Source: Limnohabitans sp. Rim8
GTDB lineage: Bacteria > Pseudomonadota > Gammaproteobacteria > Burkholderiales > Burkholderiaceae_C
DNA: 64,000 bases
Assembly: GCF_945901735.1 (NCBI RefSeq)
Contig: NZ_CAMDLM010000016.1
Span: forward strand, 18,450-82,449
Direction: 5' to 3'
The notes beneath the pieces are model-generated. The model did no database searches, was not told the origin of the DNA, and was given only the letters and a program-made list of their open reading frames with translations. Below, piece by piece: positions 51,290-60,211 of this stretch. Made by a program: the position numbers and the translations under genes. Each line of letters opens with the position of its first letter. Within the stretch, counting starts at the first letter, position 1.

Positions 51290-52375
51290 TCAGGCTTTGC
51301 AGGCGAACTGCCAGGCCAACTCGGCCATCGGGCGCGCACCGGCACCGGAGGTTTTGGCTTGTTCGCTGGAGGCTGTGCCGTCCTCGACGCGTTTGGCAAT
51401 GCCTTGCAAAATCGCGGCAATTCGGAACATGTTGTAGGCCAGGTAAAAGTTCCAGTCTTTGGCCAAAACTTCGGGTGTGGTGAATCCGGTGCGTTCGCAG
51501 TAGAGGCGTATGTACTCTTGCTCGGACGGAATGCCCAGGGCCGCAAAGTCCAGTCCGCCAATGCCGCGGAAGGTGCCGGGGCTGATGTGCCAGGCCATGC
51601 AGTGGTAGCTGAAGTCGGCCAGAGGGTGGCCCAGTGTGGACAGTTCCCAGTCCAGCACGGCCAGCACGCGGGCTTCGGTGGGGTGGAACATCAGGTTGTC
51701 CAGACGGTAGTCGCCATGCACGACGCCAACCATAGACGCGTCTTTGGCGCTGTCGGGGATATTTTTCGGCAGCCATTCGATCAACTGGTCCATCTCGGGG
51801 ATGGGCTGGGTGATGGAGGCGGCGTATTGCTTGCTCCAGCGGCCAATTTGGCGTTCGATGTAGTTGCCCGGTTTGCCGTAGCTGGACAGGCCTTGCATGG
51901 CCACATCCACTTTGTGCAGCGCGGCCAGCACCCGGTTCATTTCATCGTAGATCGCGCCGCGCTCGGTCTGCGACATGCCGGGCAAGGATTGGTCCCACAG
52001 CACGCGGCCTTGCACAAACTCCATGACGTAAAACGCCCGCCCAATGACCGCTTCGTCGTAGCACAGCACATGCATTTGGGCCACGGGCACGTCGGTGCCG
52101 TGCAGGCCTTTCATGACCGCAAATTCGCGCTCGATGGCGTGGGCCGAAGGCAGCAGCTTGGCCACGGGGCCGGGCTTGGCCCGCATCACGTAGTGGCAAG
52201 TGGGCGTGATGAGTTTGTAGGTCGGGTTGGACTGGCCGCCTTTGAACATTTCCACGCTCAAGGGGCCTGCAAAGCCGGGGAGTTTGGCGCTGAGCCAGCT
52301 TTCCAAGGCGGGGATGTCGAAGGCATGGGTGCCCGTGACAGGCCGGGTCCCCACGAAATGGTCAAATGCACTCAT
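51290..52375 (-). CDS. Phosphotransferase family protein (APH-like, ACAD10/11 N-domain type)
   Basis: 361-residue kinase of the aminoglycoside-phosphotransferase fold. The N-lobe has FKGGQSNPTYKL and YVMRAKPGP; the catalytic loop is VVHGDYRLDNLMF, and the metal-binding segment is VLAVLDWELSTLGHPLADFSY. This group is not an antibiotic kinase. In animals the same domain is fused to acyl-CoA dehydrogenase ACAD10/11, where it phosphorylates a 4-hydroxyacyl substrate. Its placement 40 bases upstream of an ACAD10/11-type dehydrogenase gene supports that role. The ATG at 52375 is preferred over an upstream start at 52405. Confidence 0.9.
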   Translation of the reverse strand: MSAFDHFVGTRPVTGTHAFDIPALESWLSAKLPGFAGPLSVEMFKGGQSNPTYKLITPTCHYVMRAKPGPVAKLLPSAHAIEREFAVMKGLHGTDVPVAQMHVLCYDEAVIGRAFYVMEFVQGRVLWDQSLPGMSQTERGAIYDEMNRVLAALHKVDVAMQGLSSYGKPGNYIERQIGRWSKQYAASITQPIPEMDQLIEWLPKNIPDSAKDASMVGVVHGDYRLDNLMFHPTEARVLAVLDWELSTLGHPLADFSYHCMAWHISPGTFRGIGGLDFAALGIPSEQEYIRLYCERTGFTTPEVLAKDWNFYLAYNMFRIAAILQGIAKRVEDGTASSEQAKTSGAGARPMAELAWQFACKA

Positions 52376-52439
52376 GGGTTCACCGGGGCTGTTGGCCGGC
52401 CGCACCCAGCGGCCGACGGGAGAGACAAGCGCGAACGTT

Positions 52440-53159
52440 TCAGTGGTCCGCGTTCACGATCAACAACAGCGCGTCGCGGTCCAGCACCACCAGGCCGCCC
52501 GGCTCGATGCGGATGATCTGCTCGCGCTCCATCTGCTTGAGTTCCTGGTTCACGCGTTGGCGTGAAGCACCCAGCAATTGCGCCAGCTCTTCCTGCGCCA
52601 GTTGCAGGCTGATGCGGATCGCTTTGGCGTCCGACAAACTCGGCACACCATAGCTGCGCAGCAAGTGGTTGAGTTGCTTGGCCAGACGCGCTCGCAAGGG
52701 CAGGGTGTTGAGGTCTTCCACCAAGCCGTAGAGCTGGCGAATGCGCCGCGCATGCAGGCGCAGCATGGCGTCGTAAAACTCGACGTGCTGCGTCAGGATT
52801 TTCTTGAAGTCGGCCTTGGCCACGTTGAGTGTGGTCGTGTCGCCGTGTGCATAGCAGTCGTGTGTGCGCCGGTCTCCGTCGAAAATCGACACATCGCCGA
52901 ACCAGATGCCCGGCTCCACATAGGTCAAGGTGATTTGCTTGCCCGACACCGAGGTCGAGCTCACGCGCACAGCGCCCTTGGCACAAGCGATCCACTGCTC
53001 GGGCGGGTCGCCCCGTGCCGCGAGCATGTCGCCGTCTTTGTGTCGTTTGACGTAAGCGCATCGAAGTATGTCGTGTCGTAGTGAAGGTGAAAGGCTGGAG
53101 AACCAGCGACCATTGTTGATCGCCTCTCTTTCCTCCATTGTCAGAATCGGTTCGTCCAT
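52440..53159 (-). CDS. Crp/Fnr family transcriptional regulator
   Basis: 239-residue regulator. A cyclic-nucleotide-type beta-barrel (about 15-130: RGDPPEQWIACAKGAVRVSSTSVSGKQITLTYVEPG) is followed by the dimer helix and a winged HTH (about 165-225), with QLAQEELAQLLGASRQRVNQELKQM as the recognition region. No Fnr-type N-terminal Cys cluster is visible. The ATG at 53159 follows AAGGACAGAGC. It lies between two acyl-CoA gene groups on the same strand, so it may control them. The effector is unknown. Confidence 0.9.
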   Translation of the reverse strand: MDEPILTMEEREAINNGRWFSSLSPSLRHDILRCAYVKRHKDGDMLAARGDPPEQWIACAKGAVRVSSTSVSGKQITLTYVEPGIWFGDVSIFDGDRRTHDCYAHGDTTTLNVAKADFKKILTQHVEFYDAMLRLHARRIRQLYGLVEDLNTLPLRARLAKQLNHLLRSYGVPSLSDAKAIRISLQLAQEELAQLLGASRQRVNQELKQMEREQIIRIEPGGLVVLDRDALLLIVNADH

Positions 53160-53216
53160 GCTCTGTCCTTTGAGTGACTGATGTTCGGGTTTTTGTCGCC
53201 TGGGGGACCAGTCGCT

Positions 53217-53996
53217 TTATTCGTATTCGGGTTTTTGTTTGTTCAAAAAAGCCCCAATGCCGATACCGGCGTTGGGGTGGTGCAGGTTTTTGACAAACTC
53301 ATTGCGCTCACGCGCCAGTTGCGCATTCAAGCTACTGCCATCCGCGTCGGCCAGCAAATCCTTGATGCTGGTCAAGGCATTGGGTGCGCGGGCATTGAGT
53401 TGCTCGCACAGATCCAAAGCTTGCTGTAAGGCTTGCCCTGCATCCGCGAGTCGATTCACCACACCCAACTGTTGCAGACGCTCGGCACCGATGCGCTCGC
53501 CGCACATCAACAACTCGGTGGCCAACTGGCGCGGCACGGCGCGCGACAGGCTCCAGCTGCCGCCGCCATCGGGCGACAAGGCAATGGAGCTGTAGGCCAT
53601 CAAGAACACGCTGTTCCGTGCGGCCACGATCATGTCGCAGGCCAGAGCCAGCGAAAAACCAGCACCGGCCGCTGGTCCTTCCACGGCTGCGATGACCGGC
53701 TTGGGGAAGGTGCGGATGGCTTCGATCCAGTTGTGCAGGCCTTCGATGCTTTGCGCCTGGTGTTCGGGCGGCAGTTGCCGATTGTTTTGCAAGCGCTGCA
53801 AATTGCCGCCTGCGCTGAAGATGCCGTTGGCCCCGGTGATCGCCACGCTGCGCACATCGGGGTTCGATTCGGCCACGCTCAGGGCTTCGACCCCGGCGGC
53901 GTACATTTCGGGGCCGAGGGCGTTGCGAAATTCCGGGTTGCTGAGGGTCAGGACCAGGGTCCGGCCTTCGCTGGTGCTGAGCAGTTGGGCGGTCAT
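53217..53996 (-). CDS. Crotonase family protein, oxepin-CoA hydrolase/PaaG-like
   Basis: 259-residue crotonase-fold enzyme. Oxyanion-hole segments: IFSAGGNLQRL and VEGPAAGAGFSLALACDMIVAA. Neither of the two hydratase glutamates is present (GAGFSL and MAYSSIAL at those positions). An Asp is kept in LSPDGGGSW. That arrangement is shared with PaaG-type isomerases and so-called alternative-type oxepin-CoA hydrolases, so isomerisation or ring opening is likelier than simple hydration. Followed upstream (on the minus strand) by a three-unit palindromic repeat and the 3-hydroxyacyl-CoA dehydrogenase. Confidence 0.88.
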   Translation of the reverse strand: MTAQLLSTSEGRTLVLTLSNPEFRNALGPEMYAAGVEALSVAESNPDVRSVAITGANGIFSAGGNLQRLQNNRQLPPEHQAQSIEGLHNWIEAIRTFPKPVIAAVEGPAAGAGFSLALACDMIVAARNSVFLMAYSSIALSPDGGGSWSLSRAVPRQLATELLMCGERIGAERLQQLGVVNRLADAGQALQQALDLCEQLNARAPNALTSIKDLLADADGSSLNAQLARERNEFVKNLHHPNAGIGIGAFLNKQKPEYE

Positions 53997-54015
53997 CTTG
54001 TTTCTTAATCAGTTG

Positions 54016-54132
54016 GGGACAGAGCTAAAGATCTGTCCCGCAAAGTCATTCAGATGGGACAGAGCTAAAGATCTGTCCCGCAAAGTCATTCAGGTGGGAC
54101 AGAGCCAAAGATCTGTCCCGCAAAGTCATTAT
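54016..54132. repeat. Three tandem 40-bp units, each with an 8-bp palindrome
   Basis: Units begin at 54016, 54056 and 54096. Each contains GGGACAGA and TCTGTCCC around an 8-base loop, then CGCAAAGTCATTCAG. Unit 3 differs by one loop base and ends in the stop region of the 3-hydroxyacyl-CoA dehydrogenase gene. Each unit can fold as a stem-loop in either strand. The array lies between two minus-strand genes and would form consecutive hairpins in a shared mRNA. Confidence 0.92.
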
Positions 54133-55649
54133 TCCTCGGTGTGCATCAGCGACAAGCCAATCGCACCGCGGCGGCGCAACCAGGGGCTGGGGCGATAACG
54201 GGGGTCACCATAAACCGTTTGCAGGTTGAACAGGACTTCCAGGATGCTGTCGGGCCCCAAGCGGTTGCCCATGGCCAAGGGGCCCATGGGGTAGGCCAGT
54301 CCCAAGGTGACGGCGGTTTCCAGATCTTGCGGGCTGCAGATGCGTTGCTGGCACATGTCGGACGCGATGTTGACGATGGACGCCACCACGCGTTGGGTGA
54401 CAAAACCGCCGCTGTCGCGGATGACCGAGACGGCTTTGCCGTCTCGGGCAAACAAGGCATGGGCCGCATCGCGCATGTCGATGCGGGTGGCCGGGTTGGT
54501 GGCCAGCACGCGGCGCTTGGTGGAAGCGTCCTCAAACAGCATGTCAATGCCTACGGTGCGGGCCGGGTCCAGGCGCTCGACTACGGCGACAGTGGTGATG
54601 TCAAAGCCCAGCGGAGCGACCAAGGTCAGCGCTTCGGGTGAAGGCGACGCGCCGGTTTCGATCTTGGCGCCCAGGTCTTTGAGCAGCTGCAGCAGTTCCA
54701 TGCGGCGGGCAGCGCGGGGCGATACCCAAACGGGCGGGATGCTGTCCACCACAGGCACCGGGGGCTCGGCGGGCACTTGGGCTGCGCCGTCCACATACTT
54801 GTAAAAGCCTTCACCAACTTTTTTCCCGACCACCCCCCCCGCCAAGCGCTGGGCGGTGATGACGTTGGGGCGGTAGCGTGGCTCTTCGTAGTACTGGTGG
54901 TAGATCGCTTCGATGACGTGGTGCGACACGTCCAGAGCTGTCAGGTCAAACAGTTCGAAGGGGCCGAGTTTGAAGCCCACCTGATCGCGCAGGATGCGGT
55001 CGATGGTGGCGAAGTCGGCAATGCCTTCGCTCACAATGCGCAGCGCTTCGGTGCCATAACCGCGACCCGCGTGGTTGACGATGAAACCCGGCGTGTCTTG
55101 AGCTTGGACGGGTGTGTGTCCCATTTGGCGTGCAAACTCGGTCAGGCGTTGGCACACAGCGGGGTCTGTTTTGAGGCCCGCAATCACTTCGACCACCTTC
55201 ATCAGGGGCACGGGGTTGAAGAAGTGGTAGCCCGCAAACTGGGCGGGCCTCTGCAAGGCGGCGGCAATGGCCGTGACCGAGAGCGAAGAAGTGTTGGTGA
55301 CCAAGATGGCGCTGGGTGACAGCACGTTTTCCAGATCGGTGAACAGGCTTTTCTTGATGTCGAGTTTTTCGACGATGGCTTCGACCACCAACTCGCACTC
55401 GGCCAGGTCTTGCAGGCTGGCAGCGCCCAGCAGGCGGCTTTTGTGGCCTGCCACTGCTTCAGCGCTCAAGCGGCCTTTTTCTTGCAATTTGTCCCATTGC
55501 TGGAACACCGCATCGCGGGCTTTTTGAATGGCTTCGGCTTGCGTGTCGAACAGCCAGACCTGGCTGCCTGCTTGCGCGGCGATTTGGGCAATGCCGCGGC
55601 CCATGGCGCCGGCGCCAATAATGGCCACTTTGGAAAATGCGAGAGTCAT
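54129..55649 (-). CDS. 3-Hydroxyacyl-CoA dehydrogenase (PaaH-like)
   Basis: 506-residue NAD-dependent dehydrogenase acting on 3-hydroxyacyl-CoA in beta-oxidation or phenylacetate-type degradation. The Rossmann nucleotide motif is GAGAMGRGIAQIAAQAG. The catalytic segments are AGYHFFNPVPLMKVVEVI (His/Glu dyad region) and GFIVNHAGRGYGTEALRIV. The length, about 500 with a duplicated C-terminal domain (VVASIVNIASDMCQQRI ... GLAYPMGPLAMGNRLG), is that of PaaH/PaaC-type enzymes rather than the 280-residue single-domain form. The minus-strand gene cluster continues with crotonase and Crp-type genes. The stop codon sits at the edge of the tandem repeats. Confidence 0.92.
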   Translation of the reverse strand: MTLAFSKVAIIGAGAMGRGIAQIAAQAGSQVWLFDTQAEAIQKARDAVFQQWDKLQEKGRLSAEAVAGHKSRLLGAASLQDLAECELVVEAIVEKLDIKKSLFTDLENVLSPSAILVTNTSSLSVTAIAAALQRPAQFAGYHFFNPVPLMKVVEVIAGLKTDPAVCQRLTEFARQMGHTPVQAQDTPGFIVNHAGRGYGTEALRIVSEGIADFATIDRILRDQVGFKLGPFELFDLTALDVSHHVIEAIYHQYYEEPRYRPNVITAQRLAGGVVGKKVGEGFYKYVDGAAQVPAEPPVPVVDSIPPVWVSPRAARRMELLQLLKDLGAKIETGASPSPEALTLVAPLGFDITTVAVVERLDPARTVGIDMLFEDASTKRRVLATNPATRIDMRDAAHALFARDGKAVSVIRDSGGFVTQRVVASIVNIASDMCQQRICSPQDLETAVTLGLAYPMGPLAMGNRLGPDSILEVLFNLQTVYGDPRYRPSPWLRRRGAIGLSLMHTEE

Positions 55650-55777
55650 GTTGAAAGTATCAATACAAGGCGCAAGGCCGGGTCAAAAAACGTGTTGATT
55701 CGCTGAGCGAATGGACATGTGGGCCAGAAGGCCAGCAACGATTATGTCTTCAGTCGTTGCGAATGGGGCCAGGCTGC

Positions 55778-56794
55778 TCAGCGTCGAACCTGCAATGCGC
55801 CAGGATTGACGATATTGGTTGGCGTGCCTCTGATGAAGTTGACGACGTTGTCAAAAGCTGAACTGAAATACAGTTCATAACTGTCTTTTTCGACATAGCC
55901 AATGTGAGGCGTGCAAATGCAGTTTTCGAGCCGCAGCAAGGCTGAGCCTTGCAAAATCGGCTCGGCTTCAAACACGTCGACTGCCGCCATACCGGGTCGA
56001 CCCCGGTTGAGGGCGCCAATCAGGGCATTGGTTTCGATCAGTTCGGCACGCGAGGTGTTGACCAGCAAGGCCGTGGGTTTCATGAGCCCCAAGTCATCGC
56101 TGGTGACGATGCCGGTGGTGGCTTCGTTCAACCTCAGGTGCAAGGTCAGCACATCCGTGGTCTGAAAAAAAATTTCCCGACTGGTGGCAGCGGCATACCC
56201 GTCCTTGACCGCGCGCACGCGGGATTCGTCGCTGCCCCAGACTTGGACATGCATGCCGAAAGCTTTGCCGAAGCCAGCGACCAGTTGGCCGATTTTGCCG
56301 TAGCCCCAGATGCCCAGGGTTTTGCCTTTGAGCACGGTGCCCAGGCCAAAGTTGACCGGCATCGAGCTGGACTTGAGGCCCGATTGCTGCCATGCACCGT
56401 GTTTGAGGCTGCTGATGTATTGAGGCAACCTTCGTGTGGCTGCCATGACCAGGGCCCAAGTGAGTTCAGCCGGGGCAGTGGGTGACCCCACACCTTCGGC
56501 CACGGCCACGCCGCGCTCGGTGCAGGCCATCAAGTCGATGTGGTTGCCCACTCGGCCGGTTTGGGCGATCATTTTGAGTCGGGGCAGCTTCTCGATCAGG
56601 GCACGGTTGAGACCCGTGCGTTCGCGGTTCAAGACAATCACATCGGCGTCTTTGAGCCGAACCGACAGCTGGCCAATGCCTTTGACCGTGTTGGTGTACA
56701 CCTTGGCTGGGTAGTTCTCGAGTTTGGATGCGCAGTCGAGTTTTCGCACGACATCCTGGTAGTCGTCTAGGATCACAATGTTCATGCTCGACAT
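55778..56794 (-). CDS. D-2-hydroxyacid dehydrogenase family protein
   Basis: 338-residue NAD-dependent dehydrogenase of the D-isomer-specific family. The substrate domain includes IAQTGRVGNHIDLMACTERGV. The nucleotide domain shows GKTLGIWGYGKIGQLVAGFGKAFG, and the catalytic Arg/Glu/His region appears as LVNTSRAELIETNAL, FEAEPI and CTPHIGYVEK. It resembles phosphoglycerate- and hydroxypyruvate-type reductases; substrate is undetermined. The ATG at 56794 follows ACAAGG with good spacing; a second ATG at 56785 is possible. It has no obvious operon partner. Confidence 0.9.
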   Translation of the reverse strand: MSSMNIVILDDYQDVVRKLDCASKLENYPAKVYTNTVKGIGQLSVRLKDADVIVLNRERTGLNRALIEKLPRLKMIAQTGRVGNHIDLMACTERGVAVAEGVGSPTAPAELTWALVMAATRRLPQYISSLKHGAWQQSGLKSSSMPVNFGLGTVLKGKTLGIWGYGKIGQLVAGFGKAFGMHVQVWGSDESRVRAVKDGYAAATSREIFFQTTDVLTLHLRLNEATTGIVTSDDLGLMKPTALLVNTSRAELIETNALIGALNRGRPGMAAVDVFEAEPILQGSALLRLENCICTPHIGYVEKDSYELYFSSAFDNVVNFIRGTPTNIVNPGALQVRR

Positions 56795-56939
56795 TGTGCC
56801 TTGTCACGTGCCTGATTGTCGTCAGCCAGGCACATATCGGTGATGCTTTAACGCGTGCGGTGGCCAGTCGCTTGGTGCCACAACAACCCCCTTCCAGAGT
56901 ATCGGGGTGTTGTTTGTGGGCACAAGCCGTCTGCCAGCC

Positions 56940-57263
56940 TCAGGAGGGGCGGTATCGCGCTTCCAAGGCGACCAATCGATCAAGCTCGGCGCAGACGTCG
57001 GCCATGCGGCCAGAGATCACCATGCGGCCGGCACCGAGGGAGTTTTGACCACATTCATGGACACGCAGGACACGCAGGCTGGGTGGGCGTTGGGTCACTG
57101 GCGTCTTGCCTTGGGGTGGCATAGCACAAGGTGAGGACCGAACAGCCCATTCGGGGTGCGGGCGTACAGGCGGTCTTTTAGGCAAAACCTGCACCGGGGA
57201 GCCAGTAACGAAGGAGGGCAGGTTCTTGAACAGACCTGAAAGTGTAAGCAGAGCGATTCCCAT
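56940..57263 (-). CDS. Hypothetical small protein between lexA and 2-hydroxyacid dehydrogenase
   Basis: 107-residue ORF of unknown function. GAAAGG at 57270-57275 lies six bases before the ATG at 57263, a strong ribosome-binding site that argues for a real gene. The N-terminus is hydrophobic (GIALLTLSGLFKNLPSF), the middle is Pro/Arg-rich and low in structure, and the C-terminal end (GRMVISGRMADVCAELDRLVALEARYR) could be an amphipathic helix. It follows lexA on the same strand, with 112 bases between, and so might be read through from it. Family not recognised. Confidence 0.5.
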   Translation of the reverse strand: MGIALLTLSGLFKNLPSFVTGSPVQVLPKRPPVRPHPEWAVRSSPCAMPPQGKTPVTQRPPSLRVLRVHECGQNSLGAGRMVISGRMADVCAELDRLVALEARYRPS

Positions 57264-57375
57264 GTGAAACCTTTCAAAAGCATGGAGGTTGGACACAGGC
57301 AGGATTGCTGAAGAAAGTCGTCGGCTTCAGGGCTGATGAACAGCGCCCGCCACCTGAGGCCGCGACTGAAAAATG

Positions 57376-58047
57376 TCACATGACGAAGCTGTTGCGGATC
57401 AGGCCCACGGCCAGGCCTTCAATGTCAAAAGGCTCGCCCGGGTGCACCACGATGGTCGGGTAGTCGGGGTTTTCGGGCAGCAGTTCGATGCTGGAGGCGG
57501 TTTTGTGCAGGCGTTTGACCGTGACCTCGTCACCCAGGCGGGCCACCACGATCTGGCCGTTGCGCACTTCTTTGGTGGATTTGACGGCCAACAAGTCGCC
57601 GTCCATGATGCCCGCATCCCGCATGGACATGCCACGCACCCGCAGCAGGTAGTCGGGTTGCTGGGCAAACAGGCTGCTTTCGAGTTGGTAGGTGCGGTCT
57701 ACGTGTTCTTGCGCCAGGATGGGCGAGCCGGCAGCCACGCGCCCCACCAGAGGCAGACACAGCTGACCCAACCCGGGCAGGCTCAAGCTGAACAGATCAG
57801 AAGGTGTGCGCAAGCTGCTGCGCGAGCTGCCTTTGAGGCGAATGCCGCGCGAGGTGCCACTGACCAACTCGATCGCGCCCTTGCGCGCGAGGGCCTTGAG
57901 GTGCTCTTCTGCGGCGTTGGGTGATTTGAAACCCAGAACACTGGCGATCTCGGCGCGGGTCGGGGGTGCGCCGGTGTTGGCGATGGTGTTCTGGATCAGT
58001 TGCAAAATTTCTTGTTGGCGGGCGGTGAGTTTGGGGCTGTCGGTCAT
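57376..58047 (-). CDS. lexA: LexA repressor
   Basis: 223-residue SOS repressor-protease. The N-terminal winged HTH ([13 protein letters not shown], then [23 protein letters not shown]) is followed by the S24 autoprotease domain. The cleavage site is A106-G107 in [11 protein letters not shown]; the serine is S141 ([18 protein letters not shown]) and the lysine is K178. RecA filaments trigger self-cleavage. An SOS box at 58092-58107, 44 bases before the start, indicates autoregulation. AGGAG precedes the ATG. Confidence 0.96.
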   Translation of the reverse strand: MTDSPKLTARQQEILQLIQNTIANTGAPPTRAEIASVLGFKSPNAAEEHLKALARKGAIELVSGTSRGIRLKGSSRSSLRTPSDLFSLSLPGLGQLCLPLVGRVAAGSPILAQEHVDRTYQLESSLFAQQPDYLLRVRGMSMRDAGIMDGDLLAVKSTKEVRNGQIVVARLGDEVTVKRLHKTASSIELLPENPDYPTIVVHPGEPFDIEGLAVGLIRNSFVM

Positions 58048-58091
58048 GGCGGTCTCCTGGTGGGGACTGGAGCTGTTGTTTCATCCAGTGG

Positions 58092-58107
58092 CTGTATTTT
58101 TAAACAG
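58092..58107. promoter_or_regulatory. LexA-binding SOS box upstream of lexA
   Basis: CTGTATTTTTAAACAG matches the CTGT-N8-ACAG consensus with the AT-rich centre typical of proteobacterial SOS boxes. It lies just upstream of lexA and is expected to give autorepression. No other clear SOS box was seen, including upstream of recC. Confidence 0.85.
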
Positions 58108-58306
58108 TTTTCTTGGTTGTGCAAGCTTGCCATGAAAAAAAGTCTGAAATTGAACTTGAATTGGCGAGGCGGGGCGAAGCCGTTGCGCTAGCGCCGCGGG
58201 TCTTGCACGGCAGAGCGCAGGTGGAGTTCACCGTGCCCGGTCCGCGCGATACAGCCCCCAGACAGCCAAAGTGCCCAGAGTCTTTGTGTGTTGTCTGCCA
58301 ACAACA

Positions 58307-58326
58307 AAGCCCCTGAAAAGGGGCTT
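58307..58326 (-). terminator. Intrinsic terminator after adk
   Basis: Read on the minus strand, AAGCCCC and GGGGCTT make a 7-bp stem around a 6-base loop, followed by TGTTGTTG, 37 bases past the adk stop. Together with the SOS box it accounts for most of the 316-base gap 58048-58363; the rest shows no gene. Confidence 0.75.
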
Positions 58327-58363
58327 GTCGGGTGGGTGCAGCCTGACGACTGTGTGCCGAGGA

Positions 58364-59041
<678 letters not shown>

Positions 59042-59128
59042 TCATGGAGTGGGTCTGCCGGGTCTCGAGGGGACCCATGTTGCGGCAAACGACTGCAGTG
59101 AGAATATCACGCAAGGCGTAATTCAGGC

Positions 59129-59932
59129 TTACGCCCGGATGGCGGCGCGAACGCGTTCCAAATCTTCTGGGGTGTCCACGCCCGGTCCGGGGGCCTGGCC
59201 GGTGGTGTAAACGGCAATGCGGTGTCCGTGCCACAGGGCGCGCAGCTGCTCCAGCGACTCCAGCTGCTCCATGGGGGCGGGAGGCAGTTGGGGGAACTGG
59301 GCCAAAAAACCGGCGCGGTAGGCGTAAATGCCCACATGTCGCAGGGGCGGCGGGCTGGGCAGTTGGGTGAAGGGTTCGAGGTTCTTGCCCAAGTGAGAAG
59401 CGGCACTTTGCCCATCACGCCACCAGGGAATGGGTGCGCGGCTGAAATAAAGCGCCATCTGCCGGGCGTCCGTGACCACCTTGACCACATTCGGGTTACA
59501 GAAGTCGGCCAGCAAGGTGATGGCGTGGGCGGCTGTGCTCATGCTGGCCTCAGGCCGTTCGATGAGCAGCTGCGCGACCTGGTCAATCAGTGCTGGCTCG
59601 ATCAGCGGCTCGTCGCCTTGCACGTTGACCACCACGGCCTCATGACCCAGGCCCAGCAACTGGCAGGCCTCGGCCAGACGGTCGCTGCCGCTGACGTGGT
59701 CCTGGCGGGTCAAGAGGGCCCGCACACCATGGGCTGCGCAAGCGGCCACGATGCGGTCGTCATCGGCAGCTACCACCACTTGGGCGGCTTTCGACAGCAT
59801 GGCGCGATGGGCCACCCGCACGACCATGGGCAGTCCGGCGATGTCGGCCAGGGGTTTGCCGGGCAGGCGACTGGACGCCATGCGCGCGGGAATCAGGACG
59901 CTGAAGTGGCCGTCGGGAAGGGTCTGCCGCAT
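59129..59932 (-). CDS. kdsB: 3-Deoxy-manno-octulosonate cytidylyltransferase (CMP-KDO synthetase)
   Basis: 267-residue transferase that activates KDO with CTP before its transfer to lipid A. The nucleotidyl-binding start is [22 protein letters not shown]. Family segments: [30 protein letters not shown] and [13 protein letters not shown] (metal Asp), then [23 protein letters not shown] at 59932 is chosen. It is 10 bases downstream of the Trm112 gene, and its pathway partner lpxK is two genes up, so lipopolysaccharide genes are grouped here. Confidence 0.95.
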   Translation of the reverse strand: MRQTLPDGHFSVLIPARMASSRLPGKPLADIAGLPMVVRVAHRAMLSKAAQVVVAADDDRIVAACAAHGVRALLTRQDHVSGSDRLAEACQLLGLGHEAVVVNVQGDEPLIEPALIDQVAQLLIERPEASMSTAAHAITLLADFCNPNVVKVVTDARQMALYFSRAPIPWWRDGQSAASHLGKNLEPFTQLPSPPPLRHVGIYAYRAGFLAQFPQLPPAPMEQLESLEQLRALWHGHRIAVYTTGQAPGPGVDTPEDLERVRAAIRA

Positions 59933-59942
59933 GCCTGGGCTT

Positions 59943-60149
59943 TCAGAGCGGGGGGCGCAAAGGCGCCAGTTTCTCGATTTCCTCGTCACTCAAGGTGCGC
60001 GCTTCGTTTTCGAGCAGGATGGGAATGCCCTTGCGCACGGGATAAGCCAGGCGGGCGCTGCGCGAGAGCAGCTCCTGGGTCTCGCGGTCAAAATCGAGCG
60101 GTCCTTTGGTGACCGGGCAGACCAGCAGTTCAAGCAGTTTGGTGTCCAT
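59943..60149 (-). CDS. Trm112 family protein
   Basis: 68-residue small protein. The start [20 protein letters not shown], a Cys/Pro motif, and the end [17 protein letters not shown] are the family pattern (YcaR/Trm112-like). In eukaryotes Trm112 activates methyltransferases; bacterial roles are less clear. The second zinc Cys pair is not present. The ATG at 60149 is preferred over a start seven codons upstream. It is tightly placed between lpxK and kdsB, the same as in other betaproteobacteria. Confidence 0.93.
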   Translation of the reverse strand: MDTKLLELLVCPVTKGPLDFDRETQELLSRSARLAYPVRKGIPILLENEARTLSDEEIEKLAPLRPPL

Positions 60150-60211
60150 GGGGCAATGATAACGGCGCAAGACAAGCCGGCCAGCGGATGTGGCTGTCCA
60201 GACGGGTCGTT

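Noticed and set aside
51290..52375. Aminoglycoside resistance gene
   Set aside because: The kinase fold is shared with aminoglycoside phosphotransferases, but the sequence and the neighbouring ACAD10/11-type dehydrogenase point to acyl metabolism.
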